A stretch of 62,883 bases of DNA from Acidobacteriota bacterium (GCA_030066195.1 JASJCB010000021.1:1-62883); one strand, 5' to 3'; counted from the stretch's first letter, positions 36,684 through 46,619 are shown. Notes: generated from the letters alone by a model not told the origin. Translations and numbers: made by a program.

Positions 36684-39052
36684 TCAGCTCCTTCCTTTTC
36701 AGCGTCGGTTTCATCGGCCGGCAGCCCGGTCCCGGCGTGGGCGGGCTCCGACCACTTGCGCAATATGGTGGATAATTCCTTGTGTTTCACGGGTTTGCTC
36801 ATGTAGTCATCCATCCCGGCGGCCAGGCATTTGTCGCGATCGCCGCGCAGGGCATGGGCGGTCATGGCGACAATGGGAACGTGGAGTCCGGTGCCGCGTT
36901 CGCGTTCGCGAATGGCCCCGGTGGCCTGATAACCGTCCATCAACGGCATTTGACAGTCCATAAATACAAGATCATAGCGCCCGCCCGCCAGCATATCCAG
37001 TGCTTCCTGACCGTTGACGGCCATTTCGGTGACACAGCCCAGTTTCTCCAGCATTTTTCTCAACACCTTGCGATTGATGGCATTGTCTTCCACCAGCAGA
37101 ATGCGCGGCGAATGGTCGTTGAGGGCCAGCCGCGCCAACCGGTCGGCATCATCGGCCTGATCGGGCGCATGCTCCCGACTCGCCTTGGTCAGCATGCTGT
37201 AGATATCGGTCAATTTGAACGGCTTGTTGAGATGCGAATGCCGGTGGTCGTCCAGACGACCGCGTTGGGAATGCGGGGCCAGAAGGATGGCTTTCCGCTT
37301 ACCGGCGGCGAGAAAACGAGCCAGGCGCTGTTCGCCTTCGGTGGTTCCGGCAGAGAGATCCACGAAGGCCAGGTCATAGGGAGTTTCGTTCTCCAGGTAT
37401 CGTAAGGCCTCGGCAGGCGTCAGGGTTACGGGGTTCAAATGCCAATAGGTCAACTGGTGGTGAATGAAATCGCGGTTCACCTGATGATCGGAAATCACCA
37501 GGACCGCGGGGCGGCCCAGATCGCGGCGCATGGTTACCCTGGGCTCGGAACCGGCCAGGTCCAGGGGCAGTTCAAAGCGGAAGGTGGAGCCTTTGCCGAC
37601 CGTGCTTTCAAATGCGATCCGGCCGTTCATCAGTTCGCAGAGTCGCTTGGAAATGGCAAGGCCCAGGCCGGTGCCGCCGAAGCGCCGCGTGCTGGAGCTG
37701 TCCGCCTGGGCAAACGGTTGAAAGATCTTGCCGTGGTCCTCATCGCCGATGCCGACGCCGGTATCGACAACCTCGAAGGTGTAGCGGCAGGCGCCCGCGC
37801 GGACACTGCCGGGCCGCACGTAAACGGCCACGTGACCGTTGTCGGTGAACTTGATCGCATTGTTGATCAGGTTGACCAGGATCTGGCGTAATCGGTAGGG
37901 ATCGCCCAGCACCATGGCGTGAATGTCATGGGGCACGAAATAGACGATCTCCAGCTTTTTCTGGTGGGCCTTGGTACTGAGCAGGGCGACCACGTCCTCG
38001 ATGACCTCGCGCAGGTTGAAGGCCTGGTAGACCAGATCGGTTTTACCGGCCTCGATTTTGGAGAAGTCCAGGATGTCGTTGATGATATTCAGCAGCACCT
38101 CGCCCGAGGAGCGGATGGTGGAGGCGAAATCGTATTGCTCATGACTCAGGTCGGTGTCCAGCAGCAGTTCGGCCATGCCCAGCACGCCGTTCATAGGGGT
38201 GCGGATCTCGTGGCTCATATTGGCCAGGAAGTCGGATTTCTGACGGGAGGCGGCCTCGGCCAGTTGTTTGGCCTTCAGGAGTTCGCGCTCGTGATGTTTG
38301 GCGCGGGTGATGTCGTTGATGACCCAGGTCGCGGAGCCGCCCTGCTTCTTCAGTGAAACGGTGATGCGCAGATCGCCTTGTTTCAAGGAGCCGCCGGGGT
38401 CACCGTAGGAGCCCTCGGTCTCCACGATCACGGTTTCGCCGGCGCGGGGTTCCGGCAAGTCGGGCACCAGTTCGTCCAGGGTCATGGTGACGGCCCGCGC
38501 TTCGTCCAGGCCGAACATTTCCGCGGCGGCCTTGTTCAGTGTTTGGATCCGGCCGTCGGAATCGGTGCTGACGATGGCCTCGCTCACCCCGTCCAGGATG
38601 TGGTTCATGCGCGACAGGGTGGCCGCCAGGATCTTGCTCTGCTCTTTCAACTTGTGCTCGCGCTGCGCGGACAGGCTGACATCGGTGATATCGATAAAAC
38701 AGTAGTGCTTGTCCAACTCGTCGCGAAAGGATTTGACGACCACCCGTTGCGTCATTTTCAAATTTGGGTCGTAGGGGTGTTTCAGAGGAAAGGGATGAGG
38801 GGTGAAGGCGCTGGAAAGTACGGAACTCTGCCCTGAGATCAGGGCCTGTTGCACCGCTCGCAACAGTCTTCCGGGCAGCGGGTCGGGAAAAAGCTCCCGC
38901 AGGGTCTTGCCCTCGGCCTCGGCGGCGGAAATGCCTCCTGCCTGTTCCAGCCATTGGTTCCAAACCACGATCCGGCCCTCGCCGTCCAGCACGATCTGGC
39001 CATGGTGGGATAATTCGTGAAGTTTTCGGTTCAAGAAAGGGAAGTCGTGCAT
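36680..39052 (-). CDS. Cytoplasmic hybrid histidine kinase with two receiver domains
   Basis: 790 residues, no membrane segment. PAS about 11-125, PAS about 145-255, HisKA with His281 (NMSHEIRTPMNGV), HATPase (VGIGDEDHGKIFQPFAQAD, GGTGLGLAIS), then a degenerate receiver about 505-620 with Asp in VDLSAG, and a typical one (RILLVEDNAINRK, FMDCQMPLMDG). BarA/RcsC-like without an Hpt. Second-to-last gene of an operon with CheY- and CheC-like genes, and coupled to trpD. Signal unknown. Confidence 0.92.
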   Translation of the reverse strand: MHDFPFLNRKLHELSHHGQIVLDGEGRIVVWNQWLEQAGGISAAEAEGKTLRELFPDPLPGRLLRAVQQALISGQSSVLSSAFTPHPFPLKHPYDPNLKMTQRVVVKSFRDELDKHYCFIDITDVSLSAQREHKLKEQSKILAATLSRMNHILDGVSEAIVSTDSDGRIQTLNKAAAEMFGLDEARAVTMTLDELVPDLPEPRAGETVIVETEGSYGDPGGSLKQGDLRITVSLKKQGGSATWVINDITRAKHHERELLKAKQLAEAASRQKSDFLANMSHEIRTPMNGVLGMAELLLDTDLSHEQYDFASTIRSSGEVLLNIINDILDFSKIEAGKTDLVYQAFNLREVIEDVVALLSTKAHQKKLEIVYFVPHDIHAMVLGDPYRLRQILVNLINNAIKFTDNGHVAVYVRPGSVRAGACRYTFEVVDTGVGIGDEDHGKIFQPFAQADSSSTRRFGGTGLGLAISKRLCELMNGRIAFESTVGKGSTFRFELPLDLAGSEPRVTMRRDLGRPAVLVISDHQVNRDFIHHQLTYWHLNPVTLTPAEALRYLENETPYDLAFVDLSAGTTEGEQRLARFLAAGKRKAILLAPHSQRGRLDDHRHSHLNKPFKLTDIYSMLTKASREHAPDQADDADRLARLALNDHSPRILLVEDNAINRKVLRKMLEKLGCVTEMAVNGQEALDMLAGGRYDLVFMDCQMPLMDGYQATGAIRERERGTGLHVPIVAMTAHALRGDRDKCLAAGMDDYMSKPVKHKELSTILRKWSEPAHAGTGLPADETDAEKEGAE

Positions 39053-39055
39053 GAA

Positions 39056-39676
39056 TCAGCTTTCCAGCATCTTCCTGAAATAATGTTCCAATTGAGCAAC
39101 CAGGGTATCGACCGAGGCAACATCCAGGAAAAAGCCGATATGTCCCTCCAGGTTCTGGCTGGCAAGAGAGAAATCCATTTGCAGGTGAAGGACGGCGCGG
39201 CCGGTGCCGTCGCCCAGGGTTTTTTCCAGAACGTGGGCGCATTCGCCCGTGTGCAGCAGGGGAACCTCGGTAATGATTTCCGATTCGAAGAGATCGGCCA
39301 GGGCCGAAATCACGGCATTCAAAACGATATTGCCCACCTCGGTCAGGGCCTCGCCTTCCATCTCGGAGAGTTCTTCCACCGGAATGGTTTCGCCCAACAT
39401 GATCTTGACCAGTTCCAGGCTCTCCTCCTCGGAGTAGAGCATCATGGCGGTGCCGTCGAAGGGGCCTCGAAAGGTTTCGCTGACGCCGCAAACCTGGTCG
39501 CCGGAGCTATGACGAATATCGGTTTCAAGTTCTTGCAGAGTTTTGAATTCCAGGGTCGGCACGGAGAGCATGATCTCCTCGCCCCCGGCCAGCTCACTGA
39601 GTGACGCGGCGGCCTGGCCGACGCCTATATTGAAGGTTTCCTTCAGCAGGTCGATCTGGGTCTCGCTCAGATTCAT
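39056..39676 (-). CDS. CheC-family phosphatase
   Basis: 206 residues. Two CheC-type active-site motifs: Glu13-x2-Asn16 (LKETFNIGVGQAAASLSEL) and a second in EVGNIVLNAV, so it probably dephosphorylates a CheY-like partner. ATG 39676 overlaps the stop of the preceding response regulator by 4 nt and has GGAG upstream; the longer frame to 39799 lies inside that gene and is rejected. Its likely substrate is that regulator. Confidence 0.85.
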   Translation of the reverse strand: MNLSETQIDLLKETFNIGVGQAAASLSELAGGEEIMLSVPTLEFKTLQELETDIRHSSGDQVCGVSETFRGPFDGTAMMLYSEEESLELVKIMLGETIPVEELSEMEGEALTEVGNIVLNAVISALADLFESEIITEVPLLHTGECAHVLEKTLGDGTGRAVLHLQMDFSLASQNLEGHIGFFLDVASVDTLVAQLEHYFRKMLES

Positions 39677-40041
39677 GATCCGGACTCCAGGGCCTCGAAG
39701 AGGTCCTTGACTTTTTTGGGGTTGAGCGGTTTGCGCATGTATCCCAGCCCCAGGTTTTCGGCTTTGGCTTTGACCGCATCCTGGATATTGGCGGTGCATA
39801 AAGCGATGCGATCGGGCGGGATGCCGGGCACCAATTCGTGGGCCAGCTCGATACCGTTTCTACCCGGCATATTGTAATCGAGAATAATCACCGGGCGCTC
39901 CCCCAGGTTTGGCACTTGTTGAAGGGCCTCATCGGCATTACCCGCTTCCCGGCATTGATAGTCGGGCCGAATGGCCTTGATCCAGTGTTTCAACATCATT
40001 CGCGCGGCTTTGGAGTCATCGACGATTAGAACCGTGGTCAT
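39673..40041 (-). CDS. CheY-like single-domain response regulator
   Basis: 122 residues, a receiver only: VLIVDDSKAARMMLKHW, phospho-acceptor in VIILDYNMPGRNG, Thr/Lys region ALCTANIQDAV and RKPLNPKK. Leads the operon CheY-CheC-hybrid kinase-TrpD. With a dedicated CheC phosphatase it should act by protein contact, not DNA binding. Confidence 0.9.
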   Translation of the reverse strand: MTTVLIVDDSKAARMMLKHWIKAIRPDYQCREAGNADEALQQVPNLGERPVIILDYNMPGRNGIELAHELVPGIPPDRIALCTANIQDAVKAKAENLGLGYMRKPLNPKKVKDLFEALESGS

Positions 40042-40511
40042 CTTCCTACCTGTTGTCTATAGCGTTTCAGGAGGGGGGCGCCCGCGGCCCTCATCAGTAT
40101 ATCAGGCGTTATTTGCGGCTCCCGATAGTTACCCTATCGGAGCTTTCTTAGAAAAGTGGATGCATTTTTTAACACCCGGTAAAGCCGGAAAGATCGCTTC
40201 GCTTCATCGAAATAAGCGGAGGGGCGACCGCACGTTTCGCCGGCAACCCGCTTTTCTTCGATGCAACGGCAGTCTGTGAACCACGGAGCCGAGTCCGGAT
40301 GATTAACGCTGTAACACGCTAAAAACCGGGGCGGCCTCATCTACTTTTTCCCTACCGTTTAGCTCTAAAGTTTGTTTTTCCTTGATGAGGATTTTACTAA
40401 AACCGAGAAAATAACTTTATCCAAGTCACGACAACTGTTAGAATATTTACCTGTGGCCCCAGGCTCCTATGCTTTCAATAAAGCAATACATCGTTTCCTT
40501 GGATAGATCTT
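40042..40511. other. Intergenic region between two divergent transcription units
   Basis: No gene supported. It holds an imperfect hairpin, CTCCCGATAG and CTATCGGAG (about 40122-40143), and an AT-rich tract from 40370 to 40450 that may carry the promoter of the 285-residue gene. No riboswitch consensus recognised. Confidence 0.4.
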
Positions 40512-41369
40512 ATGCTCAGCCGCCAGGAAAAACAATTTGCCCAGCAAATGTTCTCGGCCAAGGTAGCCTTGAATGATGAAGCTACGTTCGCCCGCCTTTT
40601 CAGCGGCGTTATGTCCAGGCGGGAGAATGGGTTTGCCCGCATGTCCCTGGCCACCGGCGGAGGTCGGGGGAACGGCGAAGCCTACTGCACCGCCGATCAC
40701 CATATCTACCTGCTCTATGGTGCGCATATGGTGACCAACCGGTCCAAGACTGTCATCGATATGGCCGACCTGGTGCTGCGTTCCTGCCCGGATACCCGTT
40801 CCTTCTTCATGGTTTGCAATGATCGCTTCCGCGGCGCGCCCGAACAACTGGCGGACATCTTGAAAGAACTGGGTGAAAGGCATCCCGATATCTATTTCGA
40901 TATCTTCCTGCCTGCCGAACTGGCCGATCTGTTTGCCTCGTTGGATGACGGCGCTACCTTGGAGATCATCGGTCCGGTTCCGCGACCGGCGAAACTGGTG
41001 CCCGCCGGGCAGGATAAAATCGCCCGGGTCGTGCGTCGCGCCCTGGCTTTGAGCAATCCGAAAGCTACCAAGACCCGAAATTCCTTCGATTTCGAACGCT
41101 TGGGCGGCCATTTTCCCTCCCTTTTGGAAGGCGCATCGGCTTTCGCCGAAATGATCGACCCCAACTGTCACCCCGATTTGTGCCGCGCCTTGAAAACGAT
41201 CTACAACGAGGGCCGGTACTTCTGCCCGGAGGGCGAGAACGGCAATTGGATCTTCTGCTACATGCTGGACCGTTTGGGCGGATCGGAAGATCCGGAGACC
41301 CAATCAGCAGCCCTGGCCGTGTTGGCCTCCTGCCTCAACGTGGAAATGAGCCTGCGCGACAGCGCCTAA
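40512..41369 (+). CDS. Uncharacterised 285-residue protein
   Basis: Soluble alpha/beta protein with no recognised family motif. Notable stretches are ARMSLATGGGRGNGEAYC (about 43-60) and a central FFMVCNDRFRGAPEQLADILKE. The C-terminal third is helical. Weak SD before ATG 40512. Converges with the radical SAM gene, 4 nt apart. Confidence 0.6.
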   Translation: MLSRQEKQFAQQMFSAKVALNDEATFARLFSGVMSRRENGFARMSLATGGGRGNGEAYCTADHHIYLLYGAHMVTNRSKTVIDMADLVLRSCPDTRSFFMVCNDRFRGAPEQLADILKELGERHPDIYFDIFLPAELADLFASLDDGATLEIIGPVPRPAKLVPAGQDKIARVVRRALALSNPKATKTRNSFDFERLGGHFPSLLEGASAFAEMIDPNCHPDLCRALKTIYNEGRYFCPEGENGNWIFCYMLDRLGGSEDPETQSAALAVLASCLNVEMSLRDSA

Positions 41370-41373
41370 CGCG

Positions 41374-42867
41374 TTACAAGGCGGCTTTCTCCAGGCTTTT
41401 GGGTTTGTCCTGCTGGTTCATATGGGCTGGGTAGGTGGTCATGGCAACCGAGGCCAGGGTGTCTTTGCGTAACTTGTTCAACTCTTCCTCGGTGATGCGC
41501 ATCATTTGGGCGATCTTCTTGCGGCGCTCCGGGAACGAGAAGTTGATGCGATCCCATTCATAGGCGCGCAACACGCGCAGGTCTTGCGGGGTGAACTCGT
41601 CGGATATGATGGAGGAATCGGACCAGTTGAGCCCTGTTTTCATGTCACCTTCCGCGCCGCGAAGGAGACCCTGTTCCATGACCGTCTTGAACAGCGGCGT
41701 TTCGGGCAGCGGTTGGTAGATGAAGAACTTGATGTAATCGGCGTTCAGGCTCTCGGCGTAGCGGATGGTGGCGCGTATTTCATCCCAGGTCTCGCCGGGG
41801 AAGCCGATAATGAAATGAGCGTTGACGTCGATGCCCAGGCTCTTGGCCTTGTCGATCATACGGCGGGCGTAGTCCAGCTTGACCGGTTTCTTGACGATTT
41901 CCTTCAGCACCCGCTCGACGCCGCTTTCGATGGCCATGTCCACGTATTGGCAGCCGCTTGCGGCCATGGCTTCCAGGATCTCGTCGTTCAGGTAGAAGAC
42001 CGAAACCGCGATAGCGTTCCACTTCAGGTTCAGGTTCTCCCGCACCATGGCCTTGCACAGTTCTTTGGTTCGCCTGCGATTGACGTAAAGGTTGTCGTCG
42101 TCGAAGATGATCGAGGTGATGCCGTAGTTTTCCTTCAGCAACTTCATCTCTGAAATCACGTGTTCCACTGAACGGGAGCGAAAGGGTTTGCCGCTGATGG
42201 ACTCGATCTCGCAGAAGGTACAGCCGATGGGACAACCGCGCGAGGTGAGAATGCGCGCATAGGGCAGGGTGCGCGGCGAGTCGACACTGATACGTTGCAG
42301 GGTTCGGGTGTAGCGTTCGTAATCCACCAGGTGGTAGGCGGGCAGAGGCAATGCGTCCAGATCTTGGATAAAGGGCGCCTTTCCGGTGAGGATGAGATTG
42401 TCGTCGCAGCGGTAACCGACCCCGCGGTCCGGCATGTCGCCGCGACCCTGGATCGCTTCGAGCAGCGCGGGAAAGACGTATTCGCCCTCGCCCAGCACCA
42501 GGTAGTCGATGTTAGTGTCCTTCCCCGCAAGTTCCGGGGCCTGGGTAGCATAGATGCCGCCCAGAACGGTAACGATATCCCGATCCACTTCCTTCACCAG
42601 GCGGGCGGCGATGTGCGCGGTCTCGCCATATTCCATGGTCAGAAGGGTAATGCCGACCAGGTCCGGCTGTAGACGGGCCAACCGGGACTTGAATTCGTCC
42701 GTGTCCAGATCGTCGATGTTGGCGTCGATGATGGTGATGTCGTAGCGATCCTCGATCATCGCGGCCAGCATGCAGAGATTGACGGGATGGATCTCCCAAA
42801 GCGTTTTGAAATTCCAAGCCACCCAACGCAGATTGGGCTGCACCAGCACAATTTTCGATATGTTCAC
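41374..42867 (-). CDS. Radical SAM protein with N-terminal B12-binding-like domain
   Basis: 497 residues. N-terminal Rossmann-like domain of the cobalamin type (about 1-140: IVLVQPN, ITIIDANIDD, VTVLGGIYATQAPE) that lacks a visible DxHxxG cobalamin motif, then a radical SAM core with Cys212-x3-Cys216-x2-Cys219 (RGCPIGCTFCEI). Members modify lipids, tetrapyrroles or antibiotics; the product here cannot be told. I start at GTG 42867, preceded by AGAGGG; the TTG at 42888 has no SD. Confidence 0.85.
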   Translation of the reverse strand: MNISKIVLVQPNLRWVAWNFKTLWEIHPVNLCMLAAMIEDRYDITIIDANIDDLDTDEFKSRLARLQPDLVGITLLTMEYGETAHIAARLVKEVDRDIVTVLGGIYATQAPELAGKDTNIDYLVLGEGEYVFPALLEAIQGRGDMPDRGVGYRCDDNLILTGKAPFIQDLDALPLPAYHLVDYERYTRTLQRISVDSPRTLPYARILTSRGCPIGCTFCEIESISGKPFRSRSVEHVISEMKLLKENYGITSIIFDDDNLYVNRRRTKELCKAMVRENLNLKWNAIAVSVFYLNDEILEAMAASGCQYVDMAIESGVERVLKEIVKKPVKLDYARRMIDKAKSLGIDVNAHFIIGFPGETWDEIRATIRYAESLNADYIKFFIYQPLPETPLFKTVMEQGLLRGAEGDMKTGLNWSDSSIISDEFTPQDLRVLRAYEWDRINFSFPERRKKIAQMMRITEEELNKLRKDTLASVAMTTYPAHMNQQDKPKSLEKAAL

Positions 42868-42968
42868 AAGGCACCCTCTTGCATCCAACTAAACTTACTA
42901 TCGAACCAAATGCGCCGAAACACAAGAGTTTTGACGATGATACGGCTTAAATCAGCCGGCCGGGAGCG

Positions 42969-45407
42969 CTATCGGACGTTGCGAAGCATGTGCATTTGCT
43001 TGCGCCATTCGTTGTTTTGTTTCAGCAGCGCCTGTTTCTTCTTGATTTCCGTCGGCGGCAGCAGGCGCAGCCTTTGTTTGTTCCGTTCCGTCAAGGTTTG
43101 CAACATTTTGGCCATGAGTTCCGGGAAGAGTTGTTCCAGCCGATTGATGTCCTCGTTTTTATAGAAGCTCTCGAAGGCCTCCTCGAAGTAGATGGCGCGG
43201 AGGTGGTTTCGCATCTCCTCCGGTACCACGCCCAAGGTTTCTTCCAGGTTCAGGTCGTGGTCGTGATAGATGAACTCCAGCACCCAATGACGATCGTGAA
43301 AGACGTTGGATAGGATGTTGTGCAGCATGTTGCGGTGGTCTTCCTGCAAATCCTGCTCGAACCGGGGTTGGTGCATCACGTAGTAAAGAAACTCCTGCTC
43401 CACGTAGGTGAAGGGGTTCTCCGAGGTGCGGCCGGCTACCCTGCGTTTTATTTCCCGTTTGGGTTCCGGCGACACGGGCGGTTTCGGCTTCGGCAGCGGC
43501 GGCTTGGGCGGCGAGGGCAGTTGCGCCTTGGTCGGGGGCGGTGTTTTTTCCTTCGGCGGTTTCGGCTCCAAATCCGGGATACCTGGGTCGAAGTTCATTT
43601 CACTGTCGATCAGGGGATTGCCGAATTCGTCCACGGGAATCATTTCATCCAACATGTCCGGCGGGATGTCGGGTATCATGTCCGGCGGCGGTTCCGGGAT
43701 TGGGGTCATCTCCTGGAAATCCGCGGGCTCCGGCGGCGGGTGGCCGAATTCATCGACAGGAATCATTTCTTCCAGGGCATTGTGCGGGATATCGGGCATC
43801 GTATCCGGCGGCGGTTCCGGGGTTTCGGCAGGAGGTTGCGGCGCCCGCGCTTCTACCGGAGCGGGTTCCTTCTCCGGTGGCGGCGACTTCGGCAGAACGG
43901 AATCGGGCAGCGCCGGCTTGGGGCTGAAATCGCCGTGCAGAATCTGGATCTCCGGGTAGGGACCCGCCGGCCGCTTTTTGTCCCACTTGCCCCAGCCTTG
44001 CCGACCGCCCTTCCAATCGTCCCGTCGCGGCCCGCCGCCGTAAGGGGCATGACGCATTTGTTCCTGAATGGCGCTCAGGGCCGACGTCCCCGCCGGCTCC
44101 GCGGGTTGTTCCCGTTGTTTGGTCTTGCTTTCCTTGGGGCGTTTCGACTCGAAGACTTCCTGAATAACGGCCGGCGGCAGATTCATGTCCTCGGCCAGGC
44201 GCTCCAACCAATGGTTTTGCACCACGGGATCGGCAATCTTGTGGAGGGTTTGGGCCATCTCGCCCACCACGTTGCTGCGTTGCCTGGGGTCGGTTTCCAG
44301 GTCGGCGTCCCCGGTCAGGTATTCCATGAGGAAGGTATAGAAATCGCGAGCGTTCGCAATGTATTCCTTGTAGGCGGCGACACCGTTTTCCTTGATGAAG
44401 TCGTCCGGGTCCTGTTTATCGGGCAGGCTGACCACCCCGATATCCAAATCGATCGTCAGCAGGGTTTCAATCGTCGCCCTGGCCGCTTTGAAGCCGGCGG
44501 CGTCCGCGTCGAAGTTCAGAATGACCCGCGTGGCGAACCGCTTCAGCAATTTGGCCTGTTGCACGGTGAAGGCGGTCCCCAGACCCGCGATCACGCCGCC
44601 CACGCCGGCCTGGTAGACCTGGATGGCGTCCATATAACCTTCCGTGACCACCACCTCGGGCTTCTTTTTCAAGAAAACCCTGGCGAAGTCCAGGTTGAAG
44701 ACGTGCTTGCCCTTCACATAGATGGGTGTTTCGGGCGAGTTGATGTACTTGGGCCCTTCGCCCTCGATCAGGCGGCCGCCGAAAGCAATGGGGTGGCCGT
44801 AGACATCGCGAATGGGGAAGATGACCCGCTCGCGGAACAGGTCGTAAGGATTGCCGTTGCGGGCCACTTTGAACAGGCCCGACTTCTCCACCAGCAGCCG
44901 ACGGTCGTACTTCGCGGCCAGGTGCCGGAACAAGTTGTCGAAACCGCCGGGCGCCCAGCCCATCTTGAATAGGGCGACCGTGCTCTCGCGCATGCCGCGT
45001 TTGAGCAGGTATTCCATGGCCGGCTTGTTCTTGCGCAGTTGACCCGCGTAGAACTGAACCGCGTCGTCGTTGATATGGCGGAGGGTTTCCACCAGGTCCC
45101 GGCTGGGCCCGCGCTTGCCGCGCCGCTTGGGCAGTTCCACACCGGCAATATCGGCCAGGAAGTCAAGCGCCTCTACAAAGGCCAACCCCTCGATGTCCAT
45201 GGCGAATTGAAGCAGATCCCCGCCCTTGCCGCAGCCGAAACAGTGGAAGAAACCCTTCTTGTCGTCCACATAAAACGAGGGGGTTTTCTCATTGTGGAAG
45301 GGGCAGCACGCGGCCAGCTTCCCGCCCTTTTTGACAAGCTTCACATAACGGCCGACCAGGGCCGACATGGACAGGCTTTCTTTAAGAAGGGCAACTGCAT
45401 CGCTCAC
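42969..45407 (-). CDS. dnaG: DNA primase DnaG with a long proline-rich linker
   Basis: Makes RNA primers for replication. 812 residues, against about 580-650 usually. Zinc finger Cys35-x2-His38-x17-Cys56-x2-Cys59; catalytic core with Toprim Glu256 (VVTEGYMD), Asp300 and Asp302 (NFDADAAG). Residues about 421-662 are a Pro/Glu-rich, probably disordered insert, with two copies of a motif like LEEMIPVDEFGHP; the C-terminal helicase-interacting helical domain follows at 663-812. Start is GTG 45407, 3 nt after the upstream stop. Confidence 0.95.
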   Translation of the reverse strand: MSDAVALLKESLSMSALVGRYVKLVKKGGKLAACCPFHNEKTPSFYVDDKKGFFHCFGCGKGGDLLQFAMDIEGLAFVEALDFLADIAGVELPKRRGKRGPSRDLVETLRHINDDAVQFYAGQLRKNKPAMEYLLKRGMRESTVALFKMGWAPGGFDNLFRHLAAKYDRRLLVEKSGLFKVARNGNPYDLFRERVIFPIRDVYGHPIAFGGRLIEGEGPKYINSPETPIYVKGKHVFNLDFARVFLKKKPEVVVTEGYMDAIQVYQAGVGGVIAGLGTAFTVQQAKLLKRFATRVILNFDADAAGFKAARATIETLLTIDLDIGVVSLPDKQDPDDFIKENGVAAYKEYIANARDFYTFLMEYLTGDADLETDPRQRSNVVGEMAQTLHKIADPVVQNHWLERLAEDMNLPPAVIQEVFESKRPKESKTKQREQPAEPAGTSALSAIQEQMRHAPYGGGPRRDDWKGGRQGWGKWDKKRPAGPYPEIQILHGDFSPKPALPDSVLPKSPPPEKEPAPVEARAPQPPAETPEPPPDTMPDIPHNALEEMIPVDEFGHPPPEPADFQEMTPIPEPPPDMIPDIPPDMLDEMIPVDEFGNPLIDSEMNFDPGIPDLEPKPPKEKTPPPTKAQLPSPPKPPLPKPKPPVSPEPKREIKRRVAGRTSENPFTYVEQEFLYYVMHQPRFEQDLQEDHRNMLHNILSNVFHDRHWVLEFIYHDHDLNLEETLGVVPEEMRNHLRAIYFEEAFESFYKNEDINRLEQLFPELMAKMLQTLTERNKQRLRLLPPTEIKKKQALLKQNNEWRKQMHMLRNVR

Positions 45408-45410
45408 TGC

Positions 45411-46619
45411 TCATTCCGGACGGACCAGGACAGGCTGCCAGGTCTTGACGCGTACGTTATTATCCTCGGGCGGGGTGAATTTCCATTTGTACAGGTTTTG
45501 GATGAGGGCGGATTTCAGGTTGGGGTCCATATCCTCATAGCCCGGCATCAGCATCACTTTTTTCACGCCGCCGGTTTCACTGATCAGAGCCATGAAAACC
45601 ACGGTGCCCACGCGGCGGGGAATCTTGACGCCGTCGGGCAGGGGTTCGCGATAGGTAACCCTGCCGGGTTTCATCTCGTCGGTAAAGGGCACCAGTTCAC
45701 CCACATCCACCACTTCCAGGGCGCGAGCCCTGGCTCGGGCGGCTTTAAGATCGGCTGCCATTTTGTTGTTTTCTTCCTGGAGATCGCTGTTCTCGCGCTT
45801 CAGTCTATTACGTTCCTGAATGATCTTCAGGCTGGCCCTGGATTCGGCCTCGAACTCTCTCCTGGTTTTATCGCGCTCGCGAATCGCGTCATCGCGCTCG
45901 GATTTCATTTTGTCGGTTTGGCTCCGCAGATCGGCCGCCTGTTGATTGAAGCCGGCTTCCTGCTCCGAAAGTTGGGTTTCCAGACCGGCGATCTTCTCGG
46001 AGCTTTCCTTTTGCAGATCGGCGAGTTGTTTGCGGGCGTTGTCTCTTTCTCTTTTGGTTTTGTTGAGTGTCTTGCGCGTGCCGGTGAGGTTGCCCTTGGT
46101 GCTTTTGAGGTCTTTTTTCGTATCGGCCAGTTCCTTGTCGCGCGCGGCCAGCTTACCTTCCAAATCCTTCCTGGCTTTTTCCAGATCCCTGTTGCGTTTT
46201 TGGGCGGACTGGAGCGCATTATCCAGACGGCCGATATTACCGCGCGCATCCGCCAGCGTGGTTTCTGTATCGGCCAGGTCGGTGTTGACGGCCTTCAGGT
46301 CGGAACTGGTGGCGGCCAGGGACTCGGCGGCCTGCTGCACGCGCTGTTGCAGTTCCTGGTGTTCGGCGGTCAGCAGATCGAAGCGGTAGAAGAAATAGCC
46401 GCCCCCGGCGGCAGCAATCACGAAGAGAACGGTCATGATCCAGAACCCGGCGCTGCTGCCGCCCTTAGGAGCGGGTTTCACCGTCTGACGCGGCTTCTTC
46501 TCGCGGCGCGGCTTGGGTTCTGATTGGGAGGGCGGGAGGTGCACGTTGATGTCGGAGTGCAGCTCCATCTGATCGAAATCCAATTGCTCTCTTTCTTGTA
46601 AAGGCTTTTTCTCGGTCAT
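45411..46619 (-). CDS. Membrane-anchored coiled-coil protein with TonB-like C-terminus
   Basis: 402 residues. A basic Pro/Lys segment, one membrane helix near 58-80 (FWIMTVLFVIAAAGGGYFFYRF), a long heptad-rich coiled coil (about 85-310), and a C-terminal domain (GTVVFMALISETGGVKKVML, LKSALIQNLYKWKFTPP) typical of TonB C-terminal energy transducers. Probably links the inner membrane to an outer-membrane or envelope partner. ATG 46619 overlaps the upstream stop by 4 nt. Confidence 0.8.
   Translation of the reverse strand: MTEKKPLQEREQLDFDQMELHSDINVHLPPSQSEPKPRREKKPRQTVKPAPKGGSSAGFWIMTVLFVIAAAGGGYFFYRFDLLTAEHQELQQRVQQAAESLAATSSDLKAVNTDLADTETTLADARGNIGRLDNALQSAQKRNRDLEKARKDLEGKLAARDKELADTKKDLKSTKGNLTGTRKTLNKTKRERDNARKQLADLQKESSEKIAGLETQLSEQEAGFNQQAADLRSQTDKMKSERDDAIRERDKTRREFEAESRASLKIIQERNRLKRENSDLQEENNKMAADLKAARARARALEVVDVGELVPFTDEMKPGRVTYREPLPDGVKIPRRVGTVVFMALISETGGVKKVMLMPGYEDMDPNLKSALIQNLYKWKFTPPEDNNVRVKTWQPVLVRPE

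Noticed and set aside
43320..44972. 550-codon open frame opposite dnaG
   Set aside because: Antisense shadow created by the Pro-rich codons of the DnaG linker.
45039..46523. 494-codon open frame opposite the coiled-coil gene
   Set aside because: Antisense shadow; Phe/Leu/Gly-rich product with no motif.
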